64,000 nucleotides of DNA from WTGA01 sp965214055 (GTDB lineage: Bacteria > Pseudomonadota > Gammaproteobacteria > Arenicellales > Poriferihabitantaceae). This document shows, piece by piece, positions 42,935 through 51,937 of the stretch. Numbering within the stretch: position 1 is the stretch's first letter; every line of letters begins with the position of its first letter. Below the pieces are notes generated by a model that ran no database searches, had not been told where the DNA came from, and worked only from the letters and a program-made list of their open reading frames with translations. Made by a program: the position numbers and the translations under genes. The DNA is taken from NCBI GenBank assembly GCA_965214055.1, contig OZ243931.1, positions 2,046,001 to 2,110,000 of the forward strand, in the 5' to 3' direction.

Positions 42935-44493
42935 TGGGGGGTCCTCCCTTCGCTTTCCAGGGTGTGGTCCGGTTCCCGGGTCATGAACCGCAGACCAGGG
43001 TCCCGGGGCGCCGGGTCCATGGCGGTCCCGAGGGAGCCGACGATGCGTAGGGTCGCAACCGGGTCAATGCGGCCCTCCTGGACCTTGATCCGCGCGTGCT
43101 GGCGCTTGCTGAGTACGCCGTGCTGTTCAGCCATGTAGGCCGGCAGGGCATAGAATTTCTTTTCATTGATCATTTCGAAGACCGGCCCCGGGTCCTTGAT
43201 CAGCGGAAAGACCTCCGCCACCAGGGTCTGGCCGGTAATGCCGTTCAGGCAGCGGTCGCATCCGTCCGGATGGACGAAGCGCAGGGCGTGGGTCTCCAGG
43301 GTGGCGGCGATGTGCGACATCTGCCAGTCGGAGTACACGGCCAGGGCCGCCTTGTAATCCAGGGAACACTCGGCACAGGGGATCGGCACCAGGCTCTGGG
43401 AGACGACCCCGGCCATGAACTCGGGCAGCGCGAGGACGTGGTCGGGGACCCCCAGCCCGGACAACCGGGTAAAGACACTGGCGGCGGTGGTGGAATGCAG
43501 CGTCGACAGCACGCGCTTGCCCTGGATGGCCATGTTGACCGCCGCTTCCGCGGTCTGCCTGTCCCGGATCTCCCCGAGGACCAGGACATCCGGATTCTGG
43601 CGCACCAGCGAAGCCAGCGTACGGCGGAAGATTTCCTCGTGGTCGTGGTGATACCGGTCAATCTCCATGTGGGTGCAGTGGTCGAGCTCGACCTCGACCG
43701 GGTCCGCCACCTCAATCATGTGCTCGGAGCGCGGCGTATCGGCCATCATTGAGGTGACCGAGGTCGATTTGCCGCTGTTGGTGGGCCCGGTGAACAGGAC
43801 CAGTCCGCCCGGTGCCATGCAGATATCCCGGATGTGGCGGACCTGCTGGTCGGAATATCCCAGGGAGGCCAGGGACAGCACCTGTTTCGGGTCCCGGATC
43901 CGGCAGGCGATGGTATTGCCCCCTTCGCTGGTCGGCACGCTGTTGGCCCGGATTCGGTACAGCCGGCCGTCGTGCAGGTGGTTGAGGGAAATATCGCAGG
44001 GCAGGCTCTTGTCGTACTGCCCGGAAACCGACGACCAGAGAATATTGACCAGCGCCCAGCCCCGGTCCCTGGAAAAGGTGTCGACCTGGAACTTCACCCC
44101 GTAGCTCTTGTACTCCAGGCGGGTTTCATCGCGCTTGATGAGGAAATACACATCGCTTGCCCAGCGCTCGATGGCATTGCTGAAGATGTAGTCGATGGTG
44201 TTGTTGGACTCCGCGGCCTTCTCCGTGACCGGGGTGGGGCGTTGTTCGTCGGTTCTGCGATGTTCCCACTTGTCAAATTCCATGGGAGTGATGGCCGATT
44301 GCGTGACCTCTCCAAACACCTCTTCGACTTCCCGGACCAGTTCGCGCAGGGCCCGGGGATGGCAGGCGCTTTCCACGAGATAGATGTGCCCCGTGTTGGT
44401 GACCAGGGCCTTCAGGGACTGCCGGTTCGCTTCCAGCAGCCCCGCAATGGCAGGAACCGTGGTCATGTCCTCTTTATGGAGGGGCTGCATCAT
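42931..44493 (-). CDS. pilQ: pilus assembly ATPase PilQ (GspE/PilB family)
   Basis: A 520-residue secretion ATPase: Walker A FTGPTNSGKSTS (about 231-242), Asp box and Walker B LVLGEIRDRQTAEAA, and His box region. A CxxC...CxxC-type zinc site near 372-420 (CAEC, CDRC). It powers pilin polymerisation at the inner membrane. Lies between pilP and pilR with 4-base overlaps. Confidence 0.9.
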   Translation of the reverse strand: MMQPLHKEDMTTVPAIAGLLEANRQSLKALVTNTGHIYLVESACHPRALRELVREVEEVFGEVTQSAITPMEFDKWEHRRTDEQRPTPVTEKAAESNNTIDYIFSNAIERWASDVYFLIKRDETRLEYKSYGVKFQVDTFSRDRGWALVNILWSSVSGQYDKSLPCDISLNHLHDGRLYRIRANSVPTSEGGNTIACRIRDPKQVLSLASLGYSDQQVRHIRDICMAPGGLVLFTGPTNSGKSTSVTSMMADTPRSEHMIEVADPVEVELDHCTHMEIDRYHHDHEEIFRRTLASLVRQNPDVLVLGEIRDRQTAEAAVNMAIQGKRVLSTLHSTTAASVFTRLSGLGVPDHVLALPEFMAGVVSQSLVPIPCAECSLDYKAALAVYSDWQMSHIAATLETHALRFVHPDGCDRCLNGITGQTLVAEVFPLIKDPGPVFEMINEKKFYALPAYMAEQHGVLSKRQHARIKVQEGRIDPVATLRIVGSLGTAMDPAPRDPGLRFMTREPDHTLESEGRTPQ

Positions 44494-45107
44494 CCCGTTC
44501 TCCAGGTGAGGGGGATGGACCGGCTCCCCTGTTCGAACACCACCACGATGTCCCCCAGGTCATCCTTGTAGATGTGCTGCAGGGTATAGGATTTCCGTTC
44601 GATCTCCAGGTCCTGGCCGATGGTCAGGGAAACCGCCTTCCCCCGGATCAGCAGGGAGACCACTCCCGGATTGCGGTCATCCGGAAGGCTGACAAACACC
44701 AGGTGTTTTGATGCCAGCCGGACCGGCTCAGGAACCGCCTCGCTTTCGGGTCCCCCGGTACTTTCCAGTTCCGGACTGGCCGGAGCGGAGGGGAGGGGGT
44801 CCGAGGCGGTTTCGGCGTCGTCCGGCGTGTTGTGCAGGAGTCGCAGGGCCTTGCGAAGCCGGGCCGGATTGTCCAGCCGGGCATCCATCAGCACCGTGAC
44901 CACCGAGGGCGGATACCGGGAGACCGTTCCCATCAGCCGCAGCAGTTCCTCGATCTGGACCAGGACCGCTTTTTGTCTTCCCAGGTCTTTTTGCACGGCA
45001 TCCGCGGGGGGCAGGGGGGGTTGTGGTGGAGTGTCCTGGGCGTCCCCCGGTTCCGGGAATCCGCCGATCAGCAGGCTAAGCAGGATCCATGTCTTGATTG
45101 TTCGCAT
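44490..45107 (-). CDS. pilP: type IVB pilus biogenesis protein PilP
   Basis: A 205-residue exported protein: signal-like start MRTIKTWILLSLLIGGFPEPGDA, a helical Gln/Glu-rich part, a Ser/Pro/Glu-rich linker and a beta domain (FVSLPDDRNPGVVSLLIRGKAVSLTIGQDLEIERKS split across strands), as in PilP proteins that link inner-membrane parts to the secretin. The ATG overlaps the pilO stop (TGATG); the longer frame upstream lies inside pilO. Confidence 0.78.
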   Translation of the reverse strand: MRTIKTWILLSLLIGGFPEPGDAQDTPPQPPLPPADAVQKDLGRQKAVLVQIEELLRLMGTVSRYPPSVVTVLMDARLDNPARLRKALRLLHNTPDDAETASDPLPSAPASPELESTGGPESEAVPEPVRLASKHLVFVSLPDDRNPGVVSLLIRGKAVSLTIGQDLEIERKSYTLQHIYKDDLGDIVVVFEQGSRSIPLTWRTG

Positions 45108-46339
45108 CAGGTGTCTTCCTCCACGGTGCCTGCAATGAACTGCAGGTCGCATTGTTTTGGTTCCCAGGCCGCAAAGTCGCATTGCGCCCCGATCAGTTCG
45201 TACGGCCGGTCCGCCAGCATCCGCCCCAGGCTTCGCAGGTGGGAGGCCCGGGGATGAAACAGCCGCAACGTGAATTCGATCTGCATCCCCCCGGTGCGCG
45301 GAGCCACCCCGGAGATGGCCAGGGCGGCATGGGAATGGGCTGCCAGGGCATGGATATGCTCCAGCATCCCAAAGCGCCCGAATTTTTCCGGGGAGCGGAG
45401 ATCCCCGGGGGTCTCGAGTTCACGGGACAGGGTCCACCCGCCGCCGGATGCCAGGTCCAGGGTCCACGGTCCGGCGGCGGCCATCCGGACCGGTTGTGCC
45501 GGGTACTCCCCGGTGGCCCCGGCAATGGTCACGGACCGGGTCACCTGCAGGGACGTCAGCCCGCTGGAATAGAATTGTTCCGCGAGGACAAAATGATGAC
45601 TGAGCTCAATGACCCGGGGTGCCGCGGAAAAGTCGGTTTTTCGGAGCACCGGCACCCCGGCCTGGTTTTGCATCTGTTGCTGCTTGCGCAGCAATTCGTG
45701 GGCAATCCGGGCCACCCGGTCCTGGTAGTGCTGGTAGCCGAGGCCGGAGGCCAGCAACGGCACCAGGACCGCGGCCAGGAACCAGGCCTGGCCGGGATGG
45801 TACAGTCCCTGCCGGGCCAGGAGCCCGAAGAGAAGCCGGTAGCGATGGGCCCCGGCCCGGGTGACCCGCACGGGAGCGGGGCCCTCCAGTCCATGGCCTT
45901 TGGGCTGCAGGGTCCCCCGGCCCCCGGCGAACCGGCGCATGGGGGTCGCCGCATTGGCCAGGGTCTCCAGGTTTTCCAGGGCGGCTTCTTCGACCAGTAC
46001 CGTTTCCCGGTCAATATAGCCCTCGGCGACCTCGGCAAAATAGACGGCATGGTCCAGGGTGATCACCAGTACAAACGGATCCTTGCCGAAGTCTGATCTG
46101 CGCAGCCACCCTTCCAGCTGCGTCTGGAAGGAAATCGCCTTCGAGCGGCCCAGGAACCAGACGTCATGGTCGTCTTCCCGGACCAGGATGCCGTACCTGG
46201 CCTGGTGCATCCTCGCCACCCGGCGAAGGTGCCGGGAATGCAGGGCCCGCGGGGTCGACCGTTCCACGCTGACCTGCCGGGCGTTGTACGCCAGGGTGAA
46301 GGAGTGGCCGTCGATGGATTCCGTGATCTCGTTGAACAT
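45107..46339 (-). CDS. pilO: type IVB pilus protein PilO
   Basis: A 410-residue protein: soluble N-terminal domain, one membrane helix (AWFLAAVLVPLLASGLGY, about 195-212) followed by a coiled-coil-prone stretch and a periplasmic beta-rich C-terminal domain, typical of PilO/BfpL-like proteins. ATG at 46339, 4 bases after the pilN stop. Confidence 0.8.
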   Translation of the reverse strand: MFNEITESIDGHSFTLAYNARQVSVERSTPRALHSRHLRRVARMHQARYGILVREDDHDVWFLGRSKAISFQTQLEGWLRRSDFGKDPFVLVITLDHAVYFAEVAEGYIDRETVLVEEAALENLETLANAATPMRRFAGGRGTLQPKGHGLEGPAPVRVTRAGAHRYRLLFGLLARQGLYHPGQAWFLAAVLVPLLASGLGYQHYQDRVARIAHELLRKQQQMQNQAGVPVLRKTDFSAAPRVIELSHHFVLAEQFYSSGLTSLQVTRSVTIAGATGEYPAQPVRMAAAGPWTLDLASGGGWTLSRELETPGDLRSPEKFGRFGMLEHIHALAAHSHAALAISGVAPRTGGMQIEFTLRLFHPRASHLRSLGRMLADRPYELIGAQCDFAAWEPKQCDLQFIAGTVEEDT

Positions 46340-46343
46340 GGGA

Positions 46344-47885
46344 CTATCCGGCGATTTGTGCGCGAATGACGATGACCGTCTCGACCCGGTCCGACGTGTT
46401 GTCCACCCCATCTCCGAGAAGGGGCAGCAACCGGTTCTGGTCGAGCTGGTTCTTCCGGGTTTCCGATGTGAAATAAGTCAGCAACCGGGTTTCACCGTCC
46501 CCCAGGGACAGGGGAATCATCCGGTCCGCATTGCCGATGTTGAACAGGGCACCGGACAACAGGGCATCGCCGTAATCCGTGCGGTTCACGATGGTCCGGT
46601 TGTTGATCGCGAGCTGGATATTGATGCGGTCGCTGGCAATGGTGGGCAGCAGCTGGAAGGTACGGCCGACGACCCGGGTATCCACCTCGATCTCCGGGGT
46701 GATCAGGGTCCCGCCGCCATCCAGTATCTGGGTTGTCAGGGACCGTTCCCGGATATATTCGATTTCCTGGGTGTCGGCGAAGGTGACGGCATGGTTGTTC
46801 AGGGCATCGAATCGGCGCTGGATGCTGTCAATGACGGTTCCCTGGGTTTCCAGCCAGGACAGGACCAGCCCCCAGGTAAAATCGCTGGACCCGCCGGAAT
46901 ACCCCAGGGACAGTGTGTCGGCGACCGGGCCGGGAGCGTTCCCCTGCGTGTTGGTGATCTGGACGACATTGGAGGCTTCGCGCAACAGGTTCACGTCCAG
47001 GTGTCGGCTGTGCGAGCCGGTCAGCGAGACATCGTAGACCGTAATGTCGATAATCACCCGCTTGCTGACACTCGCATTGAAGGCATCGATCACCCGCTTG
47101 ATTTCCCGGACCTTGTCCGGGGTGGCCGAGACAAACAACAGGTTCGCGGAGCGCGAGACCGCAAAGCTGGCTTCCGGCTCCGTTTCCATGACCGGGGTTT
47201 CCGGGATCGGCAGGGGGACGATATTGCCTTCGGGATCGAAAAAGATGGGCATGGAGTCCGGGTTCGCGGCGGTGGCCGTGCGCGGGACCCCGAGGATTTC
47301 GCCCACCATCTCCTCCAGTTCCTCGTAGGCGTCCGTACTGATGGACAGGCTGTTGTCCGTTTCGGCCAGGGCGGCGCCCGGGCTGGTCTTCAGGATCGCG
47401 CTGGCTTCCCCCACCAGGGAGGCAATCGGGATCACCACGGACTGCCAGTCGGTGACAATCACCACGCCGTCCACGATCTCGTACGCCCAGTTTGCCTGGG
47501 CCGCGATCGCATCGAGATGTTCCTGGATCGTCACCGCCGCATGCGGGGGCGTCACGGTGGTCGTGCGGTTCCGGAACAGCCGGAACTGCACCGGGTGGCC
47601 CTCGAGGATGAGACGGACCACATCCCGGGCATCCAGTCCGCCATAGTAGGCTTCGACGGGCGCGGCCAGCCACACGGCCTGGACCGGCGTGCTCACGGGT
47701 TCATAGGGCGGTGCAACGGGGCGGTTGCGGATGGATTCCGATTGCGCCTCCTGCGCTTCGGCGACAATGGTGTCGAGTTTGCTCCGGGCCTCCTCGGCCA
47801 CCTCTTCCGGCTTTTTGGGAAAAAGGGAACAACCGCCCAGCGCCAACAGGACGACCAGGGTGAAGAGGATCATTTTACGGGACAT
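46344..47885 (-). CDS. pilN: outer-membrane secretin PilN (lipoprotein)
   Basis: A 513-residue secretin: lipoprotein signal with LALGGC (Cys19), N0/N1-type domains, and the C-terminal secretin beta-domain (INIQLAINNRTIVNRT; ...LGDGETRLLTYFTS; VETVIVIRAQI). It forms the pore through which the pilus leaves the cell. Overlaps the upstream pilL-like gene by 11 bases. Confidence 0.88.
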   Translation of the reverse strand: MSRKMILFTLVVLLALGGCSLFPKKPEEVAEEARSKLDTIVAEAQEAQSESIRNRPVAPPYEPVSTPVQAVWLAAPVEAYYGGLDARDVVRLILEGHPVQFRLFRNRTTTVTPPHAAVTIQEHLDAIAAQANWAYEIVDGVVIVTDWQSVVIPIASLVGEASAILKTSPGAALAETDNSLSISTDAYEELEEMVGEILGVPRTATAANPDSMPIFFDPEGNIVPLPIPETPVMETEPEASFAVSRSANLLFVSATPDKVREIKRVIDAFNASVSKRVIIDITVYDVSLTGSHSRHLDVNLLREASNVVQITNTQGNAPGPVADTLSLGYSGGSSDFTWGLVLSWLETQGTVIDSIQRRFDALNNHAVTFADTQEIEYIRERSLTTQILDGGGTLITPEIEVDTRVVGRTFQLLPTIASDRINIQLAINNRTIVNRTDYGDALLSGALFNIGNADRMIPLSLGDGETRLLTYFTSETRKNQLDQNRLLPLLGDGVDNTSDRVETVIVIRAQIAG

Positions 47886-48609
47886 GGGGGATGCCTACAT
47901 AGGTGAAGTCGATGGTGCGGGTTGCCCGGTTGGGACGGCCCTGCATGCCGAAGTGGGTTTCCACCACTTCCAGCAGCTGCGCCACGCCCCCCGGAGCCGG
48001 CAGGGCGATGGCGGCGGGAATGCGGTAGTCCCGGTAGAAGCCCGGCTGTTCGGTGGGCCACCGGCCCAGCCGAAGATCGCACTCGGCGAGAATCCGGATC
48101 ACGTTGGCCACCACCGTGGCCGGCACGATACGGTGTCCCCGGCAGCTCTCATCCACCAGTGGTGTCCTCTCTTCGGGAACGGGTGGTCGGGCCCGGGCAG
48201 CCTGCACCGGGTCTGCCGGCGTGCCGTCGTCCGTTGCAGCGGCGGGATGGACGGCAGAATGAGCCTGGGCCGGACTTCCGGTTTCAGGCAGCCCGGCCTC
48301 CAGAACTGCCACTTCCGCCTTCAGCGCAGCCAGGAGGTCCTCCACGGATTCGGCCGGAACCGCCGGCTGCGGATTCTCCGGGTTGCGGGGAGGAGAGCCG
48401 GCGGCCGCCATCCGGACAAAGTGGGCATTGACCCGGGCACTGTACCGGTTGATGTGCCCGACCAGCGCCTGAAACTGACTGGACCCGGCCAGGGTATCCA
48501 TCCCGGGCGGCGCCCCGGCGCAGGCGGACCCGCCGATCGCGAGGGATCCGGTCACCAGCCATCCGGCCAGGATGAACCGGTTCCGCCAATGCCGGGTTTG
48601 AATCGTCAT
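47875..48609 (-). CDS. pilL: PilL-like pilus protein (TcpQ/PFGI-1 PilL type)
   Basis: A 244-residue exported protein: N-terminal signal (RFILAGWLVTGSLAIGGSACAG, possible lipobox-like Cys), a Pro/Ala-rich linker and a C-terminal domain (LPAPGGVAQLLEVVETHFGMQGRPNRATRTIDFTYVGIPHV in pieces) that resembles the TcpQ / conjugative PilL C-terminus, which helps the secretin assemble. Shorter than full PilL of Salmonella plasmids. Confidence 0.65.
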   Translation of the reverse strand: MTIQTRHWRNRFILAGWLVTGSLAIGGSACAGAPPGMDTLAGSSQFQALVGHINRYSARVNAHFVRMAAAGSPPRNPENPQPAVPAESVEDLLAALKAEVAVLEAGLPETGSPAQAHSAVHPAAATDDGTPADPVQAARARPPVPEERTPLVDESCRGHRIVPATVVANVIRILAECDLRLGRWPTEQPGFYRDYRIPAAIALPAPGGVAQLLEVVETHFGMQGRPNRATRTIDFTYVGIPHVP

Positions 48610-48619
48610 CGCCGGGTTC

Positions 48620-49108
48620 TCAATACTTCAGCCGGCAGTTCGTGGAGGTCACCCGCCATCCCTCTTTCAGCTTGTTGAGAAACAGCTTGCAGTCCCGTTG
48701 TCCGAACCGGTAGACCGCGGTGCCGAGGGTGTTGCTGACTTGTGCGAGTCCCACCCCGTCGACCAGCCCGAATTCCCGGTTGAAGAGCCCGACGATATAG
48801 ACGGTCATGTCCTGGGTGACCCCGGCGGGCATGGAATTGCCATGCCCGCCGACCCAGCGCCGGAAGTGCTCGAACTCTTCCTTGTCGAGGCGGTTGGTGA
48901 GGGTCTTGTCCTCGTCGATCCGGTCCTTGACCGCCTCGACGAATCCGACCGCGATTTCGGTGGCTTCCCGGCGGTCCTGCCCGATGGACGGGGCCGTGTA
49001 CTGGGCCCCGGCGGTCAGGGTGACCAGCAGGCCGGTGCAGCTGACAAGCAAAATGGCGACCAACAGCGATTGCTGGCCGACCCTGGGCAGTGTAAAGGGT
49101 ACTTTCAT
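48620..49108 (-). CDS. exported protein of unknown function in pilus operon
   Basis: A 162-residue protein with an N-terminal hydrophobic segment (SLLVAILLVSCTGLLVTLTAG) then a soluble part with paired cysteines near the end (RDCKLFLNK, STNCRLKY). GGAG before the ATG at 49108. The start resembles a membrane anchor or a minor pilin lacking the canonical cleavage site. Not recognised; operon position suggests a pilus role. Confidence 0.6.
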   Translation of the reverse strand: MKVPFTLPRVGQQSLLVAILLVSCTGLLVTLTAGAQYTAPSIGQDRREATEIAVGFVEAVKDRIDEDKTLTNRLDKEEFEHFRRWVGGHGNSMPAGVTQDMTVYIVGLFNREFGLVDGVGLAQVSNTLGTAVYRFGQRDCKLFLNKLKEGWRVTSTNCRLKY

Positions 49109-49139
49109 GGGATTCTCCGGTTGGGTTGGAATGGAAATG

Positions 49140-49391
49140 TCACAGGGACATTCTCCGGTTGTACAGAACGAGGACCTGGTGCAGTTTCTCCAGGACCTCG
49201 GTATTCTGCTTGCGTGCCCGTAGCTTGATGATGAGGTACTCAATCCCCTTGCGGGTATACAGCGCCCGCCTGCGGCCCACGGAGACCTCGGCGGAATACC
49301 CGTCCTCGGACACGAAATACGTGCCGTGCCATACCGTGCGGATGGGGGGATCTCCGTAGTCTTCCAGGTTGAAAGGATCAGAGTGGTTCAT
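49140..49391 (-). CDS. small basic protein, first gene of pilus operon
   Basis: An 83-residue protein (MNHSDPFNLEDYGDPP...RRRALYTRKGIEYLIIKLRARKQNT split) with a charged, helix-rich C-terminus. GGAG lies 7 bases before the ATG at 49391. No recognised domain. It begins the minus-strand pilus operon and is preceded by the twin palindromes at 49500-49541, so a regulatory role is possible but unsupported. Confidence 0.5.
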   Translation of the reverse strand: MNHSDPFNLEDYGDPPIRTVWHGTYFVSEDGYSAEVSVGRRRALYTRKGIEYLIIKLRARKQNTEVLEKLHQVLVLYNRRMSL

Positions 49392-49499
49392 CTTGGTTCT
49401 CCGGTTGATTGACAATGCAATTGGTTCAGTTTTCTTTCAGATGGATGTGATATCCTTGTGCCATCATTCGATTTTTTATCCGTTGTACACACCGAAAAC

Positions 49500-49541
49500 A
49501 GGCGGTACCGCCATCGGTGGCATCGGTAGGCGGTACCGCCT
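49500..49541. promoter_or_regulatory. twin copies of the palindrome GGCGGTACCGCC
   Basis: Two perfect 12-base palindromes at 49501-49512 and 49529-49540, centre to centre 28 bases (near three helical turns), separated by ATCGGTGGCATCGGT, itself a small direct repeat. They lie 110-150 bases before the pilus operon and about 110 bases before the opposite-strand frame at 49649. They look like paired operators; as RNA each could also form a small hairpin. The rest of 49392-49648 holds no recognised gene. Confidence 0.55.
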
Positions 49542-49648
49542 GTGCCTACGACCGTGCCACCAACCCCCTCATCTTGTTTGTGCCGTCCGGGATGAGGCCG
49601 GCAATGATTCAGCTTTCCTTCAGCTTTTTGTGGTAAACTCCCGTCCCT

Positions 49649-49948
49649 ATGCAATTTTCCAAACGCTGTACACCCCGGAACCAGGGCGGTTCCATCGCAG
49701 CTCCCCTCCTCCCTAAAACCAGCCTCTGGATGAAAATCCGCTTTGGCCTGGGGGTGCTTGTCGAACGGGGAATCCATCTGTTCTGCGACGTCGTCGACTT
49801 CCTGGCGCCAGCCCTGCTGGCCGGCGCGGCCGCCGGCGCAGGCGAGGAGCCTGAAAAAACCGAAGAGGAAATGGAAAAGGAGTTGTGCTCTCCTTTCCTG
49901 ACTCGTCGTGAGGTGCTCGACGAGTGGATATACTACGATATCACCTAA
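49649..49948 (+). CDS. hypothetical protein on the opposite strand of the transfer operons
   Basis: A 99-residue frame with a hydrophobic stretch (DFLAPALLAGAAAGAG) and an acidic tail (EEPEKTEEEMEKELCSPF). No clear ribosome binding site at 49649; an internal ATG at 49730 would give 72 residues. A TAAACT -10-like box lies shortly upstream. It ends 23 bases before the traG stop. Not recognised; it could be a shadow, but no gene is present on the other strand here. Confidence 0.35.
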   Translation: MQFSKRCTPRNQGGSIAAPLLPKTSLWMKIRFGLGVLVERGIHLFCDVVDFLAPALLAGAAAGAGEEPEKTEEEMEKELCSPFLTRREVLDEWIYYDIT

Positions 49949-49971
49949 CCCGCCTGCCGGCTCTTTAACCC

Positions 49972-51546
49972 TCATTTCTTCATCCCCCCGGTTCCGGCGG
50001 ATGTCACCTTGTCGATCCCCGCTTTCGTGGTCTCCCCGGCAGCCGTCCCCGCGCTGGCCGCCGGTCTTCCGCCCTCACCCAGGGCGCCGCTAAGTGCATT
50101 CCCTCCCTTGACCCCGGACCAAACCAGCCCATAAAAGAACACTGTCGGCATCAACAACCACAGGGACGCGGTGCACACGGACAGCACCCGTGAGCGCACG
50201 AACTCTTCCTCGTTGCCGAAGGACACCAGGGCCCCGAGGAGCGTGCCGTTGGGGTACAGGGCGTCGTACAGGCTGAATTCCACCCAGCCGGCAATAGCCC
50301 AGATGGCGGTCAGGAACTTGATCGCAAACACCACCAGGGACAGCGTCACCATGTTGCCGATTTCAAACCGGCCGAAGACGATGAAGACCGGCAGGAACAT
50401 GTACACCACCATCAGCAGCAGCGCCTGGACCATCGGCAGCGCGAGTTTTACGACGTGCATTTTGGTGGCCGCCTTGGCGGATTCGATGGTGGTGCCCCAC
50501 TCGGAAAAAAGGCTCTTCATCAGGTGGGAAATTCCCCCTCCCACGGTATCCACCACCCCCTGCTCCCCGTGGTACTCGATGTTGCCGCCCCCGAGCTGGC
50601 CGCTGGAGCGCGTGTAGCCGTTCAGCACCGCCTGGATGCGGGCGTCCTCGAGTTCGGCCTCGCTCACCCCGGCCAGGCTCTGTGCATTGTCCTTCAGGGC
50701 GTCCCACAGGTCCGGCTCGCTTTGCGCCAGCAGGTCCGTGCGCAGCGACTCCCACCAGACATTGCAGGTCGTGTCCTGGCCGTCCGGCAGGGCGCGGATG
50801 GGATACCCCGCCGTCAGGGTATCGCCGCACAGGTTCACCTCGTGGCACGGGGCATACATTCCCGGGGTGCCCAGCAGCACCCGGGAGCCGATCCAGTCGA
50901 CATCCCCGTGTTCTTCCAGCAGGGCCTCCCCCGGTGGCGGGATGGCATCGCTGCGGAGGTATTTCGTGAACTTGTTCCGCGCCGGATTGAAGCAGCTGCT
51001 GATGAAGGCGGGGAGCTGGTGGGCCAGCTTCGGGTCCTGGATGTTCGCTGCCGCGATCTGCTGCCGGGCCACGTCGATATCGGTCCGGGACGGCAGCGAA
51101 CCGATGATGCTGTGGTTGATCCCGGCCGCGATCCGGTGCAGCAGCAGCCACCACATGGGGATGCGGGGCGTGGCCGTGGCAATCGCCCCCAGGGTCTGGT
51201 CGTACGAGGTGCCGGACGCCGCTGCCGACACCGTCGTTCCCGGACTGCTGTCCTCGGGCGACAGCGGCGTATACTGGACCTGGCTCGGCGCGACCGGGAT
51301 CGACGGCACAAAGAAGATGGCCGCCACCATCATGATGATCACGGTGTCCCACAGGATGTTCTTGATCGAGAGCTCCGCCGCCGGGACGCCCGTCGAGTTG
51401 GTGCTGGCCTCTTTCCAGTAGCCGATGACCAGGAACATCAGCGGAATGAACACCAGCCCGGTGTTGACGAGCACGTCGTAGAGCAGGTTGTACAGCATCC
51501 ATCCGTACAGCGTGGTGAACAGTTCCAGGTAGGTATCCACGATCAT
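49972..51546 (-). CDS. traG: conjugative transfer protein TraG (N-terminal domain family)
   Basis: A 524-residue inner-membrane protein with several N- and C-terminal hydrophobic segments around a periplasmic middle, matching the TraG_N family of F- and GI-type systems, which act in mating-pair stabilisation. It ends the secretion operon. GGAGG precedes the ATG, which is 4 bases after the previous gene. The C-terminus is low-complexity Gly/Ala/Thr (GTAAGETTKAGIDKVTSAGT). Confidence 0.82.
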   Translation of the reverse strand: MIVDTYLELFTTLYGWMLYNLLYDVLVNTGLVFIPLMFLVIGYWKEASTNSTGVPAAELSIKNILWDTVIIMMVAAIFFVPSIPVAPSQVQYTPLSPEDSSPGTTVSAAASGTSYDQTLGAIATATPRIPMWWLLLHRIAAGINHSIIGSLPSRTDIDVARQQIAAANIQDPKLAHQLPAFISSCFNPARNKFTKYLRSDAIPPPGEALLEEHGDVDWIGSRVLLGTPGMYAPCHEVNLCGDTLTAGYPIRALPDGQDTTCNVWWESLRTDLLAQSEPDLWDALKDNAQSLAGVSEAELEDARIQAVLNGYTRSSGQLGGGNIEYHGEQGVVDTVGGGISHLMKSLFSEWGTTIESAKAATKMHVVKLALPMVQALLLMVVYMFLPVFIVFGRFEIGNMVTLSLVVFAIKFLTAIWAIAGWVEFSLYDALYPNGTLLGALVSFGNEEEFVRSRVLSVCTASLWLLMPTVFFYGLVWSGVKGGNALSGALGEGGRPAASAGTAAGETTKAGIDKVTSAGTGGMKK

Positions 51547-51550
51547 GGCG

Positions 51551-51937
51551 TCACGTCCTCCAGTTCAACAGGGCGGCCAGTCCGCCCTGGACAAACAATC
51601 CTTCCAGGGCCATCGCCACCCCGAGGACCGTGAGCTGGGCCGACCGGGCCCGTCTGCGCGGCCGCCTGGCCGGGTCCGGCCAGATCAGGACGGGAACGAA
51701 GCCGATGCCGATGGCATAGAGCGCCAGGCGCAGGGTCCACAGCCCGCCGTGGGCCGGATCCCGGAAATAGGCCGCCACCGGCCCATCGGCCAGGGGCAGC
51801 AGCCAGGGGCCGAGCAGTATCCCGGCCCCCATGACCCCGGTCACGGCCGCGCTGATCCGGAGAATCCGCCGGATCCGGCCCCTGGGCCGGGCCTGGGGAC
51901 CGCGTTTTCTTCCTTCTGCCGGGCGGAAAGGATTCAT
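51551..51937 (-). CDS. small membrane protein in the transfer operon
   Basis: A 128-residue basic protein with about three hydrophobic segments (ISAAVTGVMGAGILLGPW; LRLALYAIGIGFVPVLIW; LGVAMALEGLFVQGGLAALL) and Arg-rich loops. The start overlaps the upstream gene's stop by 4 bases. Occupies the position of small uncharacterised membrane proteins in GI-type operons. Confidence 0.65.
   Translation of the reverse strand: MNPFRPAEGRKRGPQARPRGRIRRILRISAAVTGVMGAGILLGPWLLPLADGPVAAYFRDPAHGGLWTLRLALYAIGIGFVPVLIWPDPARRPRRRARSAQLTVLGVAMALEGLFVQGGLAALLNWRT

Noticed and set aside
46059..47906. 615-codon plus-strand open frame opposite pilN
   Set aside because: Translation is Gly/Asp/His-rich without domains, and the minus strand encodes a clear secretin.
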